Assembly (NCBI GenBank): GCA_023014485.1 | Contig: JAJOZX010005799.1 | Location: forward strand, 127,501 to 191,500 | DNA from: Bathynomus jamesi | Lineage: Eukaryota; Arthropoda; Malacostraca; Isopoda; Cirolanidae | Direction of reading: 5' to 3' | DNA length: 64,000 nt | Shown: piece by piece, positions 58,101-64,000 of the stretch | Layout of the letters: every line of letters starts with the position of its first letter | Position numbering within the stretch: the first letter of the stretch is position 1 | The notes under the pieces: generated by a model | What the model saw: only the letters and a program-made list of their open reading frames with translations | Database searches by the model: none | What the model was told of the DNA's origin: nothing | Program-made: the position numbers and the translations under genes

Positions 58101-58256
58101 TCGTCCCTCCCACGTTCAGATCGACGCCAAGCAGCTCCCGTTCCGACCGGAACTGGCAGTCAACCGGACTCAACGTGTCCCTGACATATATTAGTACCCC
58201 ACCCCCCTCCCCACGGGTGCGGTCTTTGCGAAACATTCTATACCCGGGAATTAAAG
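55151..58256 (-). mobile_element. CR1-like LINE inserted in the Jockey-like LINE
   Basis: The 5' end is truncated within the endonuclease (58256). The 3' untranslated part (55158-55815) is shared with 3286-3720. The 3' tail is (CTCT)n on the minus strand, joining CGCCGCATTG of the host LINE at 55150. Target duplication is not clear. Confidence 0.8.
55815..58256 (-). pseudogene. CR1-like LINE endonuclease-reverse transcriptase
   Basis: Endonuclease remnants: GGGVLIYVRDTLSPVDCQFR, LILVYRPPHPP, then VVLGDFNCRGIKWENR and LGGSDHGLIRFRV (catalytic D-x-N and SDH). RT: NYRPISLTSVVGKLLEGII, SQHGFRRHRSCLTNLLEF, LYLDFQKAFDKVPHRRL (motif A), SGVPQGSVLGPLLFIIYIND (motif B), AKFADDTKLGANVG (motif C, FADD), MPFNLGKCKVMHIGYAN, and the C-terminal GYNRRLRALSLFSLETRRLR. 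Breaks occur near 58075, 57755, 57630 and 56770. Two long frames (57634-56753 and 56792-55815) are otherwise clean, so the insertion is fairly young, and younger than the Jockey-like host LINE. Confidence 0.85.
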
Positions 58257-61070
58257 ACAATCAGTAAGAGGCGGGGAATTGATGAGACGAAAAGCCTTTG
58301 ATTCCACCCGGTCAAGTATGGCTGTGTAGGTTGAACGACCCCACACATGAGAAGCATACTCCATACAGGGCCGAACAAGACCCTTGTACAGTGACAGTAA
58401 CTGAGTGGGGGTGAAGAAACCGCGGAGCCGGTACAGCACACCTAACCTCTTAGAAGCTGTTTTAGAAAGGGAGTATATGTGATCTTTCCAGGAAAGATCA
58501 CGAGAAAAGGAAACGCCAAGAATGTTAAGAGAAGATGAAGGATTGAGTTGAGTGTTGTTGAAGGTAAGGGGATAATCATATGGAAGATTGAGAGGAGTAG
58601 ACATATGGAGGAACTGAGTTTTTGAGGCATTGAAAGCCACAAGGTTTTCTCTGCCCCAATCAGATATAGCAGAAAGATCAGAGGTCAGGTGCCCCATAGC
58701 CGCCTCAGGCGAATCAAGAAGCGACTGCTGTGAGGGACGCTTTGGGAAGCGGGTGGAGAAGTGAAGTGGAATCATCGGCATAGGAATGAATAGGACAGGA
58801 AGTACGAATTAAAAGATCATTGATAAATAAAAGGAAAAGAGTGGGTGACAGGACAGAACACTGAGGAACACCACTGTTAATAGCTTTAGGAGAAGAACAA
58901 TGGTCATCTACAACTGCAGCTATAGATCGGTCAGAAAGGAAAGTAGAGATGAAGGCACAGATAGAAGGATAGAAACCGAAGGAGTGCAGTTTGGAAATTA
59001 ACGATTTGTGCCAGACTCTATCAAAAGTTTTTGATATGTCTAGCGAAATAGCAAAAGTTTCACCAAAATCCCGAAAGGAGGATGACCAAGAATCAGAGAG
59101 ATATGCAAGAAGATCGCCAGTAGAGCGTCCCTTGTGGAATCCATACTGACGATCTGAAAGAAGATTGTGAGAAGAAAGGTGTTTAAGAATCTTCCTATTA
59201 AGGATAGATTCAAAAACTTTAGAAAGGCAAGAAATCAAAGCAATTGTACGATAGTTGGAGTGTTGAGAGCGGTCACCCTTCTTTGGGACAGGCTGAATGA
59301 AAGCGAACTTCCAGCAGGAACGAAAAGTACCAGATGAAAGACAAAGTCGAAAGAGTTTGCCTAGACAGGGTGTCAGCACAGAAGCACAGTTCTTAAGAAC
59401 AACAGGAGGAACACCATCAGGACCGTACGCCTTCCTAGAGTTGAGCCTGAAAAACATCTTTAGAAGAGATTCTAATTTCAGACATAATAAATCAGATGGG
59501 GGAGGAGATAGAAGAACACCACCGGAATCGTCTATGGTTGAATTGGAGGCGAAAGTTTGAGCGAAGAGTTCAGCTTTGTCAGGAGAAGAGACGGCAACTG
59601 TGCCGTCGGAATGGAAAAGAGGAGGGAAAGAAGAGGAAGTAAAGTTGTTGAAGAAGTCTTAGCTAGATGCCAGAAAGAGCGAAGAATTAGAATTGCATAG
59701 ATTTTCACATTTTTGTCGGATGAAGGAAGTTTTGGTGAGTCGAAGAACAGATTTTGCACGATTCCGGGCAGAAATATAAGCGGAGTGAAAATCAGGAGTT
59801 GGATGGCGACAGTACCTTCTGAAAGCCTCCTCTCTGTTGCGGATAGCATCAGAACAAGTAAAGTTAAACCAAGGTTTTTTGCATTAGCAGTAGGAATAGA
59901 ATATGTAACGTACGCCTCCATCCCCGAGAGAATCACCTCTGTGATGCGCTCTGCACACTCAGAAAGGCCCAGGCCACAGAGGCAATAATCATCCCATGGG
60001 AAATCACAGAAGTACTGCTTAAGGGACCCCCAATCAGCGGCGCCGAAGTGCCATAGACGTCTCCTCTTGGGAGGATCCAAAGGCCGAATTGGAGTAATAG
60101 GACAGGAAACAGATGTAAGATTGTGATTGGAGGAGCACAACGGAGAAAAAAGTTTCACAGAATAAGAAGAAGGATGAGAAGAAATCCAGAATGTTGAGCC
60201 TATCTCCAAGGCGATCGGGGATACGAGTAGGGTGCTGTACAATCTGCTCTAGGTCGTTTAGGATAGAAAAGTTGTAAGCTAGTTCACCAGGGATGTCAGT
60301 GAAATGGGAGGAAAGCCAAAGGTGGTGGTGAACATTGAAATCTCCTAAAATGGAGATTTCAGCAAAGGGAAAGAATGTATTCCACTTTGGAAGTGAAATA
60401 GTCAATTTTGGATAGTCAGTAGAATTAGGAGAAAGATAAACAGTGCAGATGTATTTAGTTTGAGAATGACAAGTAAGCCGTAGCCAGAGGGTATAGAATT
60501 CGGAAGATTCGAGTTCGGGAATACGAGAACAAGTTAGGTCATTGCGTACATATACGCAACATCTACTTTTGGAGTGAAATTGAGTATAGAGAAAGTAAGA
60601 AAGTGCAGAAAAGGGGTTGCTGTCAGTCGTCCCAGACACCTAAGTTTCAGTGAGGAAAAGAAGATGAGGTTTAGAGGAGGAGAGGTGGTGTTCAACAGAT
60701 TGAAAATTTGAGAAAAGGCGACGAATGTTGCAGAAGTTTATGAAAAGTGAATCAAAAAGAGGTCCAGAAACATCTCGAGTGGGCAGTAGCAGATCCAGCC
60801 CCGCTGCCCGGGTCTGCTCACAGGGTAGATGAGACACGGAAAAAGATCAGCTAAGGAGGATAGTGACAGGAGAAACGGGAGTTCCAGCACTCCTTATCTT
60901 CTGTCTAGCGTCCCCCAACCCCCCCGGAGTACTTCCCTGGTCGATTGGTGTCTACAATCGAGACGCAGCCTTATGCCACACCTTCGCTTTTATGATTGGT
61001 TATCGAATACACTATTTCTCCGAGAAATGTCTCTTCCCGCAAAAAGGACAAACTAGAAAAAAGTAGGAAA

Positions 61071-61430
61071 CGTAGTTTTCCCCATCCTTACTCACCAGGA
61101 ATGTAAGTTAGAATTTGTATTTAAAAACTCCTCTGAACTGAATCAGAAATAAGGATACAAATGTGCTTTAACTTTCTGAATACATAAACCTCTGCTTGCA
61201 TGTTTGCTTTTAACAATAAACAAAAATAATTCATGAACTACCGAGATACTGGGTATGCATCCGTTGGGCTGACACTAGTATTTAATATCACTCAAATATC
61301 AACGGCAACCCAAGGGATGCTTGCTATATTGGTGTTATAGTTACATGATGTTTCTCAACCCCTACCGGTACCCCAATCCCGAGCCTTGACTCCAAAATCC
61401 AAAATTCTCCAGATACATCAATATATTTAC
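61071..61430. other. Spacer
   Basis: No feature is recognised. Confidence 0.5.
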
Positions 61431-62283
61431 TAGTGATGTACCGATTCCAAATTTAGCCGATGCCGATTCCATGAAAACCTGCCGATACCGATTCTTTACC
61501 TTATTTAAAAAAAATAATTCCCTTCATAAATTTTACTAATCTAATGTGAAAACTTTCGATGTTTATATTTTTACATTTCAAATTTGTTTAAATGCTTTTC
61601 CTTACCTCATTCCACGACATACAGCACCAGAATTTGTTAATCATATACCGTAGCTTAAATAATGTTAAAAAGTTTTATTACTCAGTGAAGTGATAAAATA
61701 ATTTCATTTTAATTTCATAAATTCAATACCAGTATTTAAACTAAATGTTTTTTCTTATGTTAAAAGTATTTTCTTTCTTCAACAATGTTAACAACAACAA
61801 AATTATTCATTAAAATTTCAAGTCCCTGGTGGACAATTTGAATAAAATAATGGATATATAATTTGGGATTATAAAAATTATTAAAATACTTAAAATAAAG
61901 TCAACATAATAAGATGGTTTAATATAAAATTATAAAGTAAAACTTAATATAGAATTATTATTAATATAGAGTAGGAGATTACAATAGTTTATAATATTTA
62001 AAGATTAGCTAGTTAGAGAAAATGTAAATTTATGGGCAACTTAACTTATTAAACTTTCCCTTTTTCGTGAATAAAAAATATTTTTTTATAATTACACTTT
62101 GAAATGAGTATAAATTGTCATAAATAGTGTTTTATTGTCTGTTCAATTTTCTGTAAATATAGATTTTGCTTTGTAATGAAAATTTTAAAATTTCAAAGAA
62201 TCGGTGAGAGACTCGGCTAAATTTGGCCGATGCCGACACAAAATGGCCGATTCTGTCGGTGCCGATTATTCGGTACAACACTA
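61431..62283. mobile_element. hAT-like non-autonomous element D (GCCGATNCCGATTC motif)
   Basis: The ends TAGTGATGTACCGA and (inverted) TAGTGTTGTACCGA are flanked by ATATTTAC and GTATTTAT (six of eight match). Ends are built of GCCGATGCCGATTC variants, and the middle is AT-rich. It is 853 bp. Confidence 0.75.
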
Positions 62284-62824
62284 GTATTTATGTATTATTC
62301 TGTCTTGTTACAGAATTAGCCAGAAAGGTAATTCTGTCGCACCCCAAAAAAGTAATTCCGTCACGATAATTGAGTAGCCCAAGCTTAAACAGCATTGCCA
62401 AGACAGAATTTATATACACCTACAATCAATCCTACTCGACCTTTGCTTTTTTCACCAAAAACAAAAAAAATCACGAGAAACTGACAATTTGGAGATATCC
62501 CACAAATACTGCAATTGTGTAAAACATTTGTCGGAGGCGAGTAATTTCGTCACATACATTGTTTCATTAGCTAGAAAAGAAATGTGTTAATAATGTTTTC
62601 CTGTTTCTATTCAGTAGTAAAGGTATGACTAGGAAGATTTAGAAAATAACTATTAAATAACTACCTCCAACATTTTCTAATAATAGCATGGCTAGAAAAT
62701 TACAAAAATGTGTTGTGCTGCGTAATTCTGTCACGATGGAATTCGTGAGTTATGTCCTAACTAACCCAACTTATGTTTTTCGTTTATCAACCTCCCCTTA
62801 AAGTCCCCACTGTTAAAAAAATAT
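62284..62824. repeat. Region with recurring TAATTCTGTCAC motif
   Basis: GTAATTCTGTCGCAC (62331), GTAATTCCGTCACGA (62351), GTAATTTCGTCACAT (62541) and GTAATTCTGTCACGA (62730) lie in the same orientation, with ACAGAATTAG and GACAGAATTTA in the opposite one. Possibly the ends of an unrecognised short element. Confidence 0.35.
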
Positions 62825-63660
62825 ACAATACTTTTCTTTTCCCTACTACGACTATATTAGTTACAAACTACAATCAGAACTTCGCCACTTCACCCCTTTT
62901 ACCCTGAAATTAACCTTCAATTTGTATTCACCAATAATAACAGCATTAAATCGTATCTCAACCATAAAGAAAACCCCTCCCAGCCCCTTATTTCGTCCAC
63001 ACTCTACCGTTTCAACTGTACTCACTGCAAAGCGAGTTATATTGGCAGCACCATTCGCCAATATCAAACAAGAGTGGACGAACATCGCGGCATCTCTACC
63101 AGAACATTACAACCTCTAAACAAACCATCAAAATCAGCAATAAGAGATCATTGCCACCTCCACAATCACCCACTGCTCCTTACCAATTTCAAAATTATCA
63201 ATTCAGCATACCAACCAACCGACCTCCGCATCCTCGAATCCCTATACATCCTTAGTACAAAAACAACCCTCAACGACTATACTGTAGTTCTGCCTTCAAC
63301 TTAAACATAGCTAAATGATTTCCTTTGAACCACCACTGAAAATAAATCCGCTATCACTCCTCGGCTCTAACATGGATACTTCAACATTCAACCATTCCCA
63401 ACCTTTACACAATTAGATTAAACCCCCCCTCGTATAATAACCTGGTAAGACGTGTTTCAATTTTTGTATATTTTAGCCATTATCTTGCCTCTCTACATTT
63501 CATGTAACTTTTTAAAAATTATCTTAGGACTGCATAAGTATATTGTATAAAATCTTTTATTCACTATATTTGTTCACTTTTTTACTTTTTATTTTTAGTA
63601 CTGATGATGGAAATCGAATTTCCGAAACGTCTGACTAATAAACATATACCACCTTCTCCT
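62825..63660 (+). pseudogene. Penelope-like element 3' end with GIY-YIG endonuclease
   Basis: The frame from ~62860 reads FTLKLTFNLYSPIITALNRI, then shifts at ~62990 to TLYRFNCTHCKASYIGSTIR, the GIY-YIG core (Y-x-F and Y-I-G). RVDEHRGISTRTLQPLNKPS, KSAIRDHCHLH and LRILESLYILSTKTTLN follow, up to a stop at 63304. LRILESL contains the expected catalytic Glu. The RT is absent. This is a different Penelope lineage from 36045 (Cys-x-x-Cys style endonuclease). The 3' region (63305-63660) ends with the hammerhead-like motif at 63595. Confidence 0.7.
63595..63638 (+). ncRNA. Candidate hammerhead ribozyme core
   Basis: CTGATGA (63601-63607) is followed by stem II GGAAAT/ATTTCC with a CG loop, then GAAACGTC (63624-63631), the other conserved core with the cleavage site after GTC. 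TTAGT (63595-63599) can pair with ACTAA (63634-63638) as stem I. Stem III would be one or two pairs, as in dimer-forming hammerheads reported from Penelope-like elements. One extra T between CTGATGA and stem II departs from the ideal core. Confidence 0.45.
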
Positions 63661-63730
63661 CCTCTTATTCCTTACTAAATTACGGTCCCCCAGGAACAAA
63701 CCCTTCAATCAAGTTATATATATATATATA

Positions 63731-64000
63731 CAGGCCCGGATTTAGCTATAGGCGAACTAGGCGATCGCCTAGGGCCTCGAGCCAAAGGGGGCCTCGCTCA
63801 AGCCGTTTTGCGCGTTCTGTTCAAGTGATATTAATGATTTAGAACTCTATGAAGAACTTAAAGTACTTTGCAGGTTTATACCTGAGAAAACGATCTCGGA
63901 AATGCCCTTGTTTATATAGTGCAAAAACAACTAAGTGAGATTTATCCTAATGTTTATGTTGCACTTCGAATAGTATTAACCATCCCAGTTACTGTTGCTT
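63731..64000 (+). mobile_element. hAT element end with transposase C-terminus, cut by window edge
   Basis: CAGGCCCGGATTTAGC at 63731 is a hAT-type terminus (GGCGATCGCCTAGGGCC follows). About 100 bp later a coding remnant reads DLELYEELKVLCRFIPEK, and after a frameshift QLSEIYPNVYVALRIVLTIP, the start of the hAT dimerisation domain, running off the window. A terminus this close to the transposase C-terminus implies an internally deleted or rearranged copy. Confidence 0.7.

Larger units (their letters stand above)
54830..60837 (-). pseudogene. Jockey-like LINE ORF2 (endonuclease-reverse transcriptase)
   Basis: Copies LINE RNA into nicked target DNA. Endonuclease: SSSKPHLLFLTET (60700-60640), [17 protein letters not shown] (~60330). 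RT: NYRTIALISCLSKVFES, RQYGFHKGRSTGDLL, ISLDISKTFDRVWHKSL (motif A), GVPQCSVLSPTLFLLFINDL (motif B, Cys for the usual Gly), HSYADDSTSL (motif C). The thumb region reads YKGLVRPCMEYASHVWG and stops at NSPPLTDCL where the CR1-like LINE intervenes. The C-terminus resumes with IVASLSLYYRYHNEHCSSEL and MPPPLRRARSTRLS. It has a few frameshifts and an SGTTD start interruption, so it is inactive. This resembles LINEs I associate with decapod genomes. Confidence 0.85.
54765..61070 (-). mobile_element. Jockey-like LINE, nearly full length, split by a second LINE
   Basis: Runs leftward from a 5' region at ~61070 (whose 5' part recurs at 6066) through endonuclease and RT to ~58256. It then resumes at 55150 with the ORF C-terminus and ends at an A-rich 3' end near 54765. 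The missing middle on the map (55151-58256) is a different LINE inserted into it. Confidence 0.8.

Overview
This window looks like repeat-dense arthropod nuclear DNA, and I recognise no ordinary host gene in it. The base composition is AT-rich with many (AT)n, (GT)n, (CT)n and (AAT)n microsatellites, and nearly every coding trace belongs to a transposable element. The LINE and tRNA-SINE types (a Jockey-like LINE, a CR1-like LINE, and a SINE with two tRNA-like modules) resemble families I associate with crustaceans, especially decapods. That placement is an inference from memory of family style, not a search.

The centrepiece is an 18.7-kb Polinton/Maverick (11332-30014). It has ~295-bp C/G-run-rich terminal inverted repeats starting AGTAGTAT and imperfect 6-bp target duplications (ATGGCC / ACGGTC). 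It sits inside an older mariner-like transposon whose two halves (11088-11331 and 30021-30517) become one continuous reading frame when the Polinton is removed. The Polinton carries a leftward block (protein-primed DNA polymerase B plus four small genes) and a rightward, tightly packed block: packaging ATPase, a small hydrophobic-tailed protein, a coiled-coil-type protein, integrase with chromodomain, minor capsid, pX-like basic protein, major capsid and adenain-type protease. All core genes carry stops or frameshifts, so this copy is a fossil of a virus-like element. Two later transposons have landed in it: a hAT-like non-autonomous element in the polymerase N-terminus and a CACTGG-ended DNA transposon at 20583-23306.

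A second theme is that CACTGG transposon, present four times (6674-9466, 20583-23306, ~40945-43306, 46186-49190). It has CACTGG termini, TAA/TTA 3-bp target duplications, a conserved subterminal block and a two- or three-exon gene for a zinc-finger plus RNase H-like candidate transposase. These traits point to the CACTA/Mirage/Chapaev group (Chapaev3-like), by inference. The copy at 46186-49190 has an uninterrupted 576-codon gene across one intron and may be recently active. Copies 1 and 2 share an internal TGA, suggesting they were moved in trans.

A third theme is an unclassified DNA transposon with GGGTGNTTCA-type termini, seen as an 8-kb element (43491-51451), a deleted 2-kb element (31879-33848) and a partial copy at the left edge. 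All three encode the same gene family. The rest is layered debris: Tc1-like and mariner remnants, a CR1-like LINE inserted into a Jockey-like LINE (54.7-61.1 kb), two Penelope-like elements, four hAT-like non-autonomous elements each with its own short subterminal repeat motif, 5S- and tRNA-derived SINEs, and large foldback elements.
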